Positions 1-6,510 of a stretch of DNA of 10,353 nucleotides are shown here, in pieces (position 1 is the first letter of the stretch; each line of letters starts with the position of its first letter). A program made the position numbers and the translations under genes. The stretch is taken from positions 1 to 10,353 of the forward strand of contig QMLL01000033.1 in the NCBI GenBank assembly GCA_003646715.1, given 5' to 3'. The notes beneath the pieces are model-generated. The model saw nothing but the letters and a program-made list of their open reading frames with translations. It did no database searches and was not told where the DNA came from. The stretch comes from Deltaproteobacteria bacterium (lineage in GTDB: Bacteria; Desulfobacterota; Syntrophobacteria; B119-G9).

Positions 1-12
1 AGTTTTAAAGTA

Positions 13-34
13 ACATGTTGAATTTACAACATAT
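13..34 (-). terminator. weak hairpin after tRNA-Glu
   Basis: On the minus strand, ATGTTG and CAACAT (widened by a G-U and an A-U pair) can form a 6-8 bp stem around the 6-nt loop TAAATT, starting only 4 nt past the tRNA-Glu CCA end. The downstream T-run is poor (TACTTTAAAACT). It may end or help process the tRNA transcript, but it is not a canonical intrinsic terminator. Confidence 0.3.
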
Positions 35-38
35 TAAT

Positions 39-116
39 TGGCGTCCCCAACCGGATTTGAACCGGTGTTGCCGGCGTGAAAGGCCGGTGTCCTGGACCTG
101 GCTAGACGATGGGGAC
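39..116 (-). tRNA. tRNA-Glu (anticodon TTC), CCA encoded
   Basis: The reverse complement folds as a complete cloverleaf. The acceptor arm GTCCCCA pairs with TGGGGAC, the anticodon stem is CCGGC/GCCGG around loop CTTTCAC (anticodon TTC, Glu), and the T arm is ACCGG-TTCAAAT-CCGGT. The discriminator base is G (complement of 42). The 3' CCA is genomically encoded at 41-39. The gene lies 8 nt downstream of tRNA-Lys and is almost certainly cotranscribed with it from the promoter at 220-248. Confidence 0.96.
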
Positions 117-124
117 ACATTCTA

Positions 125-197
125 TGGGCCGTGCTGGATTCGAACCAGCGACTCTCTGCTTAAAAGGCAGATACTCTACCAACTGAGTTAACGGCCC
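125..197 (-). tRNA. tRNA-Lys (anticodon TTT), CCA not encoded
   Basis: The reverse complement gives a full cloverleaf. The acceptor arm GGGCCGT pairs with ACGGCCC, the D-arm contains AGTTGGTAGAG, the anticodon loop is CTTTTAA (anticodon TTT, Lys), and the T arm is CTGG-TTCGAAT-CCAG. The discriminator base is A (complement of 125). The next bases read TAG rather than CCA, so CCA must be added enzymatically, unlike the neighbouring tRNA-Glu. It is the first gene of a two-tRNA transcript. Confidence 0.96.
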
Positions 198-219
198 TTC
201 AAAAGCAATCGAGCTTGGT

Positions 220-248
220 CTTTTAACATATAATTTTGCCTTCGTCAA
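220..248 (-). promoter_or_regulatory. sigma70-type promoter of the tRNA-Lys/Glu operon
   Basis: On the minus strand a -35 box TTGACG (248-243) is separated by exactly 17 nt from a -10 box TAAAAG (225-220). The -10 box is preceded by TGT, an extended -10 element. The predicted start at about 212-214 lies some 15 nt upstream of the mature 5' end of tRNA-Lys. The promoter sits in the short gap after the Fe-S protein gene, so the tRNAs need not depend on readthrough from that operon. Confidence 0.65.
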
Positions 249-274
249 TAATTTTAATCATTATTTTGTAACTA

Positions 275-1270
275 TCAATATTCTTTTTCACCAAGAGCAT
301 AATAACAAAGATCAGAAATAAAAATAGGCCGTATATTTCGTTCCCTGCAAAGTTTCCTCAGGTTCAAAAAACACATCGGGCACAAAAATATCATGGCTTC
401 TGCGCCATGCTCAGCAGCATCTTCTATATTCTTTAATTTTATTTTCATGGCTCTTTCTCGGTCCTTTGCCATAAGAGGCGCACCGCAGCATAACCCTTTC
501 ATGCCTTCGTGCTTCCTGGATACCCTTTTTACTCCAACAAGGTCAAAAATTTCATCCAGATACACATCTTTTTCCGGGCTGTACCTCGATGCACAGGGTG
601 CCTGATAAGCAACCTTTAATCCCAGGGGCTTAATCTCATTTTGTCTTTCTTTTAGCTGCTCTGCAAGATACTCAAACAAATGCGTCACTTTAAAGGGAAC
701 TTCCACGTGGCATTCATCGGCTTTTGCTTTCAAAGTCGCATAGCAGTCGTCATGAAAGCAAATCACTTCATCCTTTTCAAGTGCTGCCAGATTTTCAACA
801 AATTTCGATATATTTTCTTTCACAATGCTTGGCTTACCCAGATGGACATACCCAAGGGTACAAAAATAATCGGCACCTTCGACAAGTGTGAGCCCGGAAA
901 AGAGTGAGCCAGCTACCTGATCTTTAACCATGTTACCAACTATACACAGGTTCATCGCCGGCTTTTCCGGATCTCCGCTTACCACCTTCGAGGGCAAATT
1001 ATGTAACTGTGCAAATTTTTCGAAGGATTCTTTCGGGATACTCAGAGCACCGGTTTCTTCCTGGCGCTCATTTATCAGGTCAAAAGGATTGGCACCGTTC
1101 GGGCAAACCTGGTTACATGCCACACACGTGACACAATTTGCCACCACGGGAGGACATCCGCCTTCCACAAGCTCTTTCATTTCCTTTTGAGCTCTTTCCT
1201 CATCATAGTCCAGATACTGACAGCTTGATAAACATTCACCACAGAAATCACATCTCTCAGCATAGAACAC
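275..1270 (-). CDS. ferredoxin / double CCG-domain Fe-S protein (HdrD/GlpC-like)
   Basis: A 331-aa soluble redox protein of the heterodisulfide-reductase D / GlpC superfamily. Two N-terminal ferredoxin motifs are visible: C7-x2-C10-x2-C13-x3-C17 and C46-x2-C49-x2-C52-x3-C56-P, each able to bind a [4Fe-4S] cluster. Two cysteine-rich (CCG-type) domains follow. The first is degenerate (C171-F-H-D-D-C176). The second is complete (C226, C261-C262-G, C297-P-M-C300) and could hold the noncubane cluster known from HdrB/HdrD. No transmembrane segment or Tat signal is seen, so it is probably cytoplasmic. The GTG start abuts the fmt stop and is supported by GGAGGTG lying 5 nt upstream inside fmt. Substrate and partner are unknown. 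It may pass electrons between a disulfide or quinone-like acceptor and a flavoprotein encoded elsewhere. The family call is firm; the specific role is open. Confidence 0.85.
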   Translation of the reverse strand: MFYAERCDFCGECLSSCQYLDYDEERAQKEMKELVEGGCPPVVANCVTCVACNQVCPNGANPFDLINERQEETGALSIPKESFEKFAQLHNLPSKVVSGDPEKPAMNLCIVGNMVKDQVAGSLFSGLTLVEGADYFCTLGYVHLGKPSIVKENISKFVENLAALEKDEVICFHDDCYATLKAKADECHVEVPFKVTHLFEYLAEQLKERQNEIKPLGLKVAYQAPCASRYSPEKDVYLDEIFDLVGVKRVSRKHEGMKGLCCGAPLMAKDRERAMKIKLKNIEDAAEHGAEAMIFLCPMCFLNLRKLCRERNIRPIFISDLCYYALGEKEY

Positions 1271-2230
1271 TTATTCACCTCCTAAAATCGTCCCGGGAAT
1301 TAGCTTTTTACCTTTTCCTCTCGCAAATTCTGCAAATTTCATGCGTCTCTGACCGGCCAACTGAACTTCGTTTATCCTCAACCCAATACCATCTCCTGTC
1401 GCCACCAACAGGCCGTGAGGTGCTGCTTCCACAACCTCTCCCGGTTTCCCGCCAAGTTCAATTTTTTCAACCCTCGGGCTAAAAATCTTTAGTATTTTAC
1501 CATCCCAATACGTGTATGCCCCGGGCACGGGATCAATTGCCCTGATCAGGTTACAAATGTCCTCAGAACTTCGTGTCCAATCTATTAAGCACTCCGATTT
1601 GCTTATTGCCGGAGCAAAAGTAGCTTTTTCGTGGTCCTGAGGCACGGGATTAAGCTCACCACGGTAATAATTTTTAATAGCATCTACAAGTATCTCAGCT
1701 CCCATTTGTGCAAGCTTATCATGCAGTATTCCCAGCGTATCATCGGATTTAATCGCAATTTTTTCCTGGGATAAAATGGGACCAGAGTCCATTCCTTCGT
1801 CCAGAAGCATTATGCTGACACCGGTTTCGCTTTCCCCAGTCATAATTGCTCGCTGAATCGGTGCAGCCCCTCTGTACTTTGGCAAAAGGGAAGGATGAAC
1901 GTTAATAGCTCCCAGCGGAGTCATCTCAATCAGCTCCCTCGGTATGAGCTGTCCGTAAGCCACGATGACCAGGCAGTCTGCTTCGTACTTGCCAAGTTTC
2001 TCCATTACCTCGGGGTCTTTAAGCGTCTCTGGCTGATAACATTCCAGCCCTGCCTCTGTAGCGAATTCCTTTACGGGGGGCGCACTCAATTTTTGCCCTC
2101 GTCCCTTTTTGCGATCAGGCCTGGTCACCACAAGTTCCACAGGGATTTTCCTTTCAACCAGGGCCTTCAAGGAAGGAATTGCAAACTCAGGGGTTCCGAA
2201 AAATATGACTTTCGGGAAATCCTGTTTCAA
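1271..2230 (-). CDS. fmt: methionyl-tRNA formyltransferase
   Basis: This enzyme transfers a formyl group from 10-formyl-tetrahydrofolate to initiator Met-tRNA in the cytoplasm. The 319-aa length is normal for the family. The N-terminus has VIFFGTPEFAIPSL (residues 8-21). The formyltransferase core has the catalytic triad N110, H112 and D148 in INVHPSLLPKYRG and LLDEGMDSGP. The rest is the C-terminal tRNA-binding domain, which includes LIDWTRSSEDICNLIRA. The start is TTG, one nucleotide after the def stop, with an AAAGG-like ribosome binding site in the last def codons. Its last codons (GGA GGT GAA) form the ribosome binding site of the next gene, so translation is probably coupled. Def/fmt pairing is standard in bacteria because both act on formyl-methionine. 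Confidence 0.97.
   Translation of the reverse strand: MKQDFPKVIFFGTPEFAIPSLKALVERKIPVELVVTRPDRKKGRGQKLSAPPVKEFATEAGLECYQPETLKDPEVMEKLGKYEADCLVIVAYGQLIPRELIEMTPLGAINVHPSLLPKYRGAAPIQRAIMTGESETGVSIMLLDEGMDSGPILSQEKIAIKSDDTLGILHDKLAQMGAEILVDAIKNYYRGELNPVPQDHEKATFAPAISKSECLIDWTRSSEDICNLIRAIDPVPGAYTYWDGKILKIFSPRVEKIELGGKPGEVVEAAPHGLLVATGDGIGLRINEVQLAGQRRMKFAEFARGKGKKLIPGTILGGE
1276..1282 (-). promoter_or_regulatory. ribosome binding site embedded in the fmt 3' end
   Basis: GGAGGTG, read on the minus strand from 1282 to 1276, lies 5 nt before the GTG start of the Fe-S protein gene and forms the penultimate codons of fmt. It fixes the GTG start over downstream alternatives and suggests termination-reinitiation coupling. 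Confidence 0.7.
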
Positions 2231-2231
2231 G

Positions 2232-2741
2232 TTAACCTTTCTTTTTCTTCTTCTTTTTCCAGTTTCTTTTGAAAATTTCTCTTTTTATGGGGTTAAGGCG
2301 GTCAATGAACAATTTTCCGTTTAGGTGATCTATTTCATGCTGAAAGACCACGGCGAGAAGCCCCTTTGCATCAATCTCGATCTGTTTGCCATTCAAATCA
2401 AGCCCTCTCACTCTCACTTCCTCGGCTCGTTTAACCTCAGAATAGTAATCCGGAACACTCAAACAGCCTTCCTCAATGGCAATGCTACCCTTTCTTTCAA
2501 CAATTTCCGGATTCACCAGCGCAATCAGCCCCGTAGATTCACCCTCTCTTTGAATATCAATTACGATTACTCGCTTCAACTCTCCGACCTGATTCGCGGC
2601 AAGACCTATTCCGGGAGCCTCATACATGGTCTCAGCCATATCGTCTATAAGCTTCCGAACGTCCCTATCAACTCCATTAACAGGTTTCGCAAAACTTCTC
2701 AGCACGCTATCGGGGTACGTTTTTATTTTCAAAATGGCCAT
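2232..2741 (-). CDS. def: peptide deformylase with polylysine tail
   Basis: A 169-aa Fe2+/Zn2+ hydrolase that removes the formyl group from nascent N-terminal methionine. All three family motifs are intact: GIGLAANQ (44-51), EGCLS (91-95, metal ligand C93) and HEIDH (135-139, metal ligands H135 and H139, catalytic E136). The start is ATG at 2741; the nearest purine-rich element, AAAGGG, lies about 11 nt upstream, so initiation may be modest. The C-terminus ends in seven consecutive lysines (K162-K168) plus glycine, immediately after an already basic segment (IKREIFKRNW). Such a tail is not part of the catalytic fold and could promote ribosome or RNA association. It is followed after 1 nt by fmt. 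Confidence 0.97.
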   Translation of the reverse strand: MAILKIKTYPDSVLRSFAKPVNGVDRDVRKLIDDMAETMYEAPGIGLAANQVGELKRVIVIDIQREGESTGLIALVNPEIVERKGSIAIEEGCLSVPDYYSEVKRAEEVRVRGLDLNGKQIEIDAKGLLAVVFQHEIDHLNGKLFIDRLNPIKREIFKRNWKKKKKKKG

Positions 2742-2798
2742 TTCAACTTATCCCTTTGTAAAATAAAAAAAATAAATTTTAGGCAATTTTACGTTCTA

Positions 2799-2827
2799 AT
2801 TTTAAGCAACTCGCACTTAAGATTCAA
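2799..2827 (-). promoter_or_regulatory. candidate promoter for def-fmt-Fe-S gene
   Basis: In the 141-nt gap between priA and def, the minus strand carries TTGAAT (2827-2822), a 17-nt spacer and TAAAAT (2804-2799). These match 4/6 and 5/6 of the sigma70 consensus. Transcription would begin near 2792, giving a leader of about 50 nt before def. No terminator is evident in the gap, so readthrough from priA is also possible. Confidence 0.45.
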
Positions 2828-2882
2828 TCCCTAATTTATCTTGAAAATCTAATCCGTATTTTAATCTCTGGCGTATGAACAG

Positions 2883-5351
2883 CTACATTACGTTAATCGG
2901 ATCAACATCGACTATTATCTTCACTCCTCGAGTATCGCGGCCACGAGAAAAGCTTGAAATCAGCCTGTGTGAGAAATTTTGCACTTTTCGTGCACTCGGT
3001 GCCCTCACAAAAAGATGATACCTGAACTGTTTTTTAACAAGGTAAAGGGGAGCTTCTGCGGGGCCAAGAACGTTTACATCCGCAAATTCAGGACTTTCCT
3101 TTATCAGTTCTACGCATTTGCCGGCAATAATCATCGCCACTTTTTTCACTTTTTTTTCCGAAGGCCCGGTAACCAGAAACCTGATCAACCTTGTAAAGGG
3201 TGGATAATTAAGTTGTTTGCGTAATTTAAGTTCTTCAGTGGCAAAACCTTTATAATCGTGACTTTGTGTATAATGGAAAACATAGTGGTGAGGATTATAA
3301 CTCTGGATGAGCACTTTCCCAGGGTATTCACCCCTACCTGCTCTTCCAGCCACCTGGGTGAGCAGCTGGAAGGTAATTTCACTTGCCCTGAAGTCAGGAA
3401 GCTGGAGAGTGGTATCGGCAGATACAACTCCTACCAGGGTAATTCCCGGAAAGTCGTGCCCTTTTGCCAGCATCTGTGTACCAATGAGCACATCAATCTT
3501 TCTTTCTCTAACTGCCTTAAATATCCTGGCATACAACCTCCTGCTTCGCACGGCATCGCTATCGAGCCGCCTCGTCCTGGTTCCCGGGAAAAGCTTTTTG
3601 TATTCTTCTTCAATTTTCTCGGTACCAAAACCATACAGCTTGATAGTCGGATTGCCACACTTCGGACATTCTGATACCACTGGGCGAACAAAACCACAAT
3701 AATGGCATCGAAGATCATTGGTTCTTTTATGGTAAGTGAGACTTATTGCGCATCTTTCGCACTTTATAACTTCTCCACACACAAGACAGATAAGAAACGT
3801 GGCGAATCCTCTCCTGTTTAGAAAGAGAAGTATCTGGTCATTTTTATTCAATGCTTTTGTGATCTCATCAAGGAGTTGCCTTGAAAAAATCGTGGTTTTT
3901 CTCCCTTCTCGACGCATATCCACAACTTCCACATGGGGCAAGGAGCGCTTGTGAATTCTCTCCGGCAATTCCAGGAGTTTATATTTCCCTATAAGGGCAT
4001 TATGATATGAATCGAGGCTTGGGGTTGCAGAGCCAAGCAGCACGGGGATGTCTTCCAGTTTAGCGCGCATAATGGCTGTGTCTCTTCCGTGATACCTCAA
4101 GCCGCTATCCTGTTTCAGGGAAGAATCCTGTTCTTCGTCGACGATAATCAAGCCCAGGTTATTCAAAGGAGCGAATACCCCGGATCTCGCACCCACAACA
4201 ATTTTGTATTTCCCTTCTAGGATCCCTCTCCATTGGTCAAACCTTTCCCTGGGAGTAAGCCCGCTGTGTAAAACGGCCACTATGTGTCCAAATCTTTCGT
4301 AAAGAACTCTTTCAAGGTGCGTACTCAAGGCTATTTCAGGCACAATAACCATTGCCTGGAGATCACATCTCAAGGCGAGATCAATGAGGTTGTTATAAAC
4401 TTCCGTCTTCCCGCTTCCAGTAACACCATGAAGCAAAAAAACCTGGTAAGATTTTTTCGAGACGTAAGAGGAAATCGCATTAATTATTTCTTCCTGTGCC
4501 TTCGTAGGTGTGATAGACGCGCCTCGTTCGACAGATACATCGTTTTCAAACAAATCGTATGAAAGTTCTCTCTCTTCAACTCTGACAATACCTGTTTTTT
4601 TTAATTTATTGACCCAGTAGTAGGCTCCGGGAACCTGTTTTTCGAGTTCTGCCAGAAGAATCCCCTCCGGATTTTGCTGCAGAAGCGACCAGAGCTTCTC
4701 AAGTTTTTCCGATTTTTTGCGCGGAGCTGGAAAATCCTTATCCACGGCGATAACGAACTTCGCGGTTTTTTTGTAGCGTCTTTCTTCCCTCAAAGATTCA
4801 AGGGTGGTAAGCATTCCTTTCTGGCGAAGACGTGTTATGAACCTGAAGCAATCAGGGATAGCAAGGTTCTTTACCACTCTTGAAATGGTTGGATTACTCA
4901 AATCAAGAATAGCTTTCACCACATTTTCTTCAACCTCAGACAATACTCCCTGATTTAGAGCTTTAAGCCCTTCTTCAGTGACGGTAAGTTTAATTGAGGT
5001 AACGACACGCAGCCCGTAAGGTAAAATGGTATTGACCGTCTCGCCTATCGGGTAAAAATAGTAAGAAGAAAGCCATCTGATAAAAGGAACCATCTTTTCC
5101 GGCAAAATAGGAACTTCATCTATCAATGCAGTTATGGGGCGGAGCCGAGCCGGGTCAATTTCCAGATCCCGGGGAATAACAGAGAAAGTTGATAGCACAA
5201 GACCGCCTATTAAATTCCGCTTGCCTACCGGCACAATAACTCGTTGCCCCGCTTTGATCCTGGTACTCAAAACTTCGGGAACTGAGTAATGAAGTGAATA
5301 ATCCAGGGGTAAGAAGACCGCTATCTCTGCTATTTTTGCAACGTTTGACAA
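2883..5351 (-). CDS. priA: primosomal protein N' (PriA helicase)
   Basis: A 3'-5' superfamily 2 DNA helicase that recognises stalled or repaired forks and restarts replication. The 822-aa length is longer than the roughly 730 aa of the E. coli protein. In order: the N-terminal 3'-end DNA-binding domain (about 1-110, with GxRVIVPVGKRNLIGG at 35-50), a winged-helix region, Walker A GVTGSGKT (309-316), Walker B DEEQ (405-408) and GSAT (440-443). Eight zinc-binding cysteines follow in pairs (C522/525, C531/534, C549/552, C562/565). The C-terminal helicase lobe has IGTQMLAKGHDFP and QVAGRAGRG. The start is TTG, chosen because GGAGAGGT lies just upstream and the MSNVAKIAEIAVFLPLD N-terminus fits the family. 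It heads the cluster priA-def-fmt. Confidence 0.97.
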   Translation of the reverse strand: MSNVAKIAEIAVFLPLDYSLHYSVPEVLSTRIKAGQRVIVPVGKRNLIGGLVLSTFSVIPRDLEIDPARLRPITALIDEVPILPEKMVPFIRWLSSYYFYPIGETVNTILPYGLRVVTSIKLTVTEEGLKALNQGVLSEVEENVVKAILDLSNPTISRVVKNLAIPDCFRFITRLRQKGMLTTLESLREERRYKKTAKFVIAVDKDFPAPRKKSEKLEKLWSLLQQNPEGILLAELEKQVPGAYYWVNKLKKTGIVRVEERELSYDLFENDVSVERGASITPTKAQEEIINAISSYVSKKSYQVFLLHGVTGSGKTEVYNNLIDLALRCDLQAMVIVPEIALSTHLERVLYERFGHIVAVLHSGLTPRERFDQWRGILEGKYKIVVGARSGVFAPLNNLGLIIVDEEQDSSLKQDSGLRYHGRDTAIMRAKLEDIPVLLGSATPSLDSYHNALIGKYKLLELPERIHKRSLPHVEVVDMRREGRKTTIFSRQLLDEITKALNKNDQILLFLNRRGFATFLICLVCGEVIKCERCAISLTYHKRTNDLRCHYCGFVRPVVSECPKCGNPTIKLYGFGTEKIEEEYKKLFPGTRTRRLDSDAVRSRRLYARIFKAVRERKIDVLIGTQMLAKGHDFPGITLVGVVSADTTLQLPDFRASEITFQLLTQVAGRAGRGEYPGKVLIQSYNPHHYVFHYTQSHDYKGFATEELKLRKQLNYPPFTRLIRFLVTGPSEKKVKKVAMIIAGKCVELIKESPEFADVNVLGPAEAPLYLVKKQFRYHLFVRAPSARKVQNFSHRLISSFSRGRDTRGVKIIVDVDPINVM

Positions 5352-5355
5352 TAAT

Positions 5356-5363
5356 ACCTCTCC
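5356..5363 (-). promoter_or_regulatory. ribosome binding site fixing the priA TTG start
   Basis: The minus strand reads GGAGAGGT, 4 nt before the TTG codon at 5351-5349. An ATG overlaps this site (TCATGGAG) but is in another frame, so TTG is the supported priA start. Confidence 0.6.
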
Positions 5364-5807
5364 ATGAACACAACCAACAGGCTAAAAATAACTAGCCATC
5401 GCTTGCTTTCTGGTGTTTATGTTAGCAATTAATGAAACTCATAACAAGCTTCCAACACAACCGTGCAAAATTTTATTGCATGCCAGAATCACAAGCAACC
5501 AAACAAGAGGGCATATTCTGTAATCTAACTTTGCTGGTAGTGTTATCTTCATGGTGCAATTTTTTTTTGCACTGTTTGGGATAATATTGAGCCGCTTGGT
5601 TAATCAAAATTCTACAGGATTCTATGTCAAAAAAGATATAAGGATTTCCAAGCGTTATTCAAAACAGTCATTTGTATTGTATAAACAGTTACTTATATAT
5701 AAACTCAAAACAGGTCGAGCTAACCCATATATAAATCTTTAACATAGGGCATGATATTTGCTGCTTCAGATTAAGGAGTACCTACTAGGCCAGAATCCCT
5801 CAGAATT

Positions 5808-5830
5808 TATACCGTTCTTTGAATGGTATA
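5808..5830. other. 9-bp perfect-stem hairpin (possible RNA element)
   Basis: TATACCGTT (5808-5816) and AATGGTATA (5822-5830) pair along 9 bp, with one G-U pair and a 5-nt loop CTTTG. No T-run follows, so it is not a terminator. It lies in gene-free DNA about 280 bp before the weak terminator-like site at 6106. Confidence 0.4.
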
Positions 5831-6105
5831 TTGTGAAGGTTTATGTTGGTAAGTTACTTTGTACTTTTTTTCACCTAACTTGTTGCTCGCGCGAGTTTGT
5901 GGAGAAGATTTTCATAGCGAAACGCAGCAAAAATATCAAAAAATTTTTTATTGGGAAAATATAATCAAGCTGGTTTTGAACATCGAATCTATATTTTCAT
6001 ACCCCGAGAGCGGTTGTGGGAATGCGATTTCTACCATGTAGGTTACAATATTAGCGAAAGTTTTTGACAGCGTAGCACCAAAAAGAAAATGTTTCTTTAG
6101 GAGTA

Positions 6106-6125
6106 GGGTTCGGTACCCCCTTTTT
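6106..6125 (+). terminator. weak terminator-like hairpin with T-run
   Basis: GGGT (6106-6109) and ACCC (6115-6118) form a short stem around loop TCGGT, then CC and five T. The 4-bp stem is marginal. If real, it would end a plus-strand transcript arising in the gene-free region, since no coding gene precedes it on this strand. Confidence 0.25.
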
Positions 6126-6148
6126 ATTGTATTTTACTGTAGCAGGTT

Positions 6149-6172
6149 AGAACGCTCAGTCTTCGTTTTTTT
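6149..6172 (+). terminator. weak terminator-like hairpin with T-run
   Basis: AGAACG (6149-6154) can pair with CGTTTT (6164-6169), with one G-U pair and a 9-nt loop, and runs straight into a T7 tract (6166-6172). The stem is AU-rich and weak. Together with the site at 6106 it hints at a plus-strand untranslated transcript ending here. Confidence 0.25.
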
Positions 6173-6441
6173 ACTTTTAAACCCAACATGCAAGAGCGTA
6201 AGCGTGAATATAGTATCAGGGATTAATTCCAAAAAATCTCCTGACAAAAATTAATTGACATCCACACAAATGAAAAAACTACAGACACGGAACACTTATT
6301 ACCACACAACATGGGGTGTGTCTCTTATCTTCAGCCTAGAGTGAAGTACAGAGATTGCAAATACCGAAATATCAAATTTTAGATATATTTTCAGGATTAC
6401 ATATCAAACGTAATTAATTTTTGCTTTTTGCCTAAAAAATA

Positions 6442-6468
6442 TTGCACTATGCTTGGCATTCTTATAAG
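6442..6468 (+). promoter_or_regulatory. candidate promoter for the molybdoenzyme gene
   Basis: TTGCAC (6442-6447) and TATAAG (6463-6468), spaced 15 nt, resemble sigma70 -35 and -10 boxes. The spacer is short. A start near 6475 would give a leader of about 35 nt ending at the GGGAGG ribosome binding site. No sigma54 (GG-N10-GC) element was found here. Confidence 0.35.
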
Positions 6469-6510
6469 TTAACACTTCAGAGTAATATCAATTGAATAGG
6501 GAGGATTAAA

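Larger units (their letters stand above)
5352..6510. other. 1.16-kb AT-rich divergent intergenic region, no convincing gene
   Basis: The region lies between the divergent priA and molybdoenzyme genes. Short open frames exist on the plus strand (60-75 codons) but lack credible ribosome binding sites and recognisable domains. What can be seen is a set of hairpins. They are GGCTA/TAGCC at 5380-5397 in the priA leader, TGCAA/TTGCA at 5464-5480, GTGCAA/TTGCAC with a seven-T loop at 5554-5572, and CGCTTGG/CCAAGCG at 5593-5654. Others are a 9-bp stem at 5808-5830, the perfect palindrome CTCGCGCGAG at 5886-5895, AGACAC/GTGTCT at 6283-6323, and two weak terminator-like sites near 6106 and 6149. The repeat ATATATAAA occurs at 5695 and 5727, 32 bp apart. 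The content could be an untranslated leader, a small RNA or decayed DNA. Confidence 0.6.

Noticed and set aside
1895..2324. Long plus-strand open frames opposite fmt, def and priA
   Set aside because: They are antisense shadows of well-conserved genes with all family motifs on the minus strand.
5695..5735. Two copies of ATATATAAA 32 bp apart, resembling archaeal TATA boxes
   Set aside because: All recognisable genes are bacterial, and such 9-mers are expected in DNA this AT-rich. Noted only as part of the gene-free region.
5551..5742. 63-codon plus-strand frame starting at ATG in the intergenic region
   Set aside because: It begins inside the T-loop hairpin, lacks a ribosome binding site, and has a composition typical of random AT-rich DNA.
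5758..5964. 68-codon open frame on the plus strand beginning with TTG in the intergenic region
   Set aside because: No usable ribosome binding site at the start, low-complexity AT-driven composition and no recognisable domain. An overlapping frame at 5859-6041 is equally open, which suggests chance. I could not match it to a transposase or other family.
6255..6288. TTGACA at 6255-6260 as a promoter -35 box
   Set aside because: No acceptable -10 hexamer lies 16-18 nt downstream (the sequence there is around AACTACAGAC).
5352..6510. CRISPR array, insertion sequence ends or known riboswitch (including Moco motif)
   Set aside because: No regularly spaced repeats, no paired terminal inverted repeats with target duplication, and no conserved riboswitch core could be recognised by eye.
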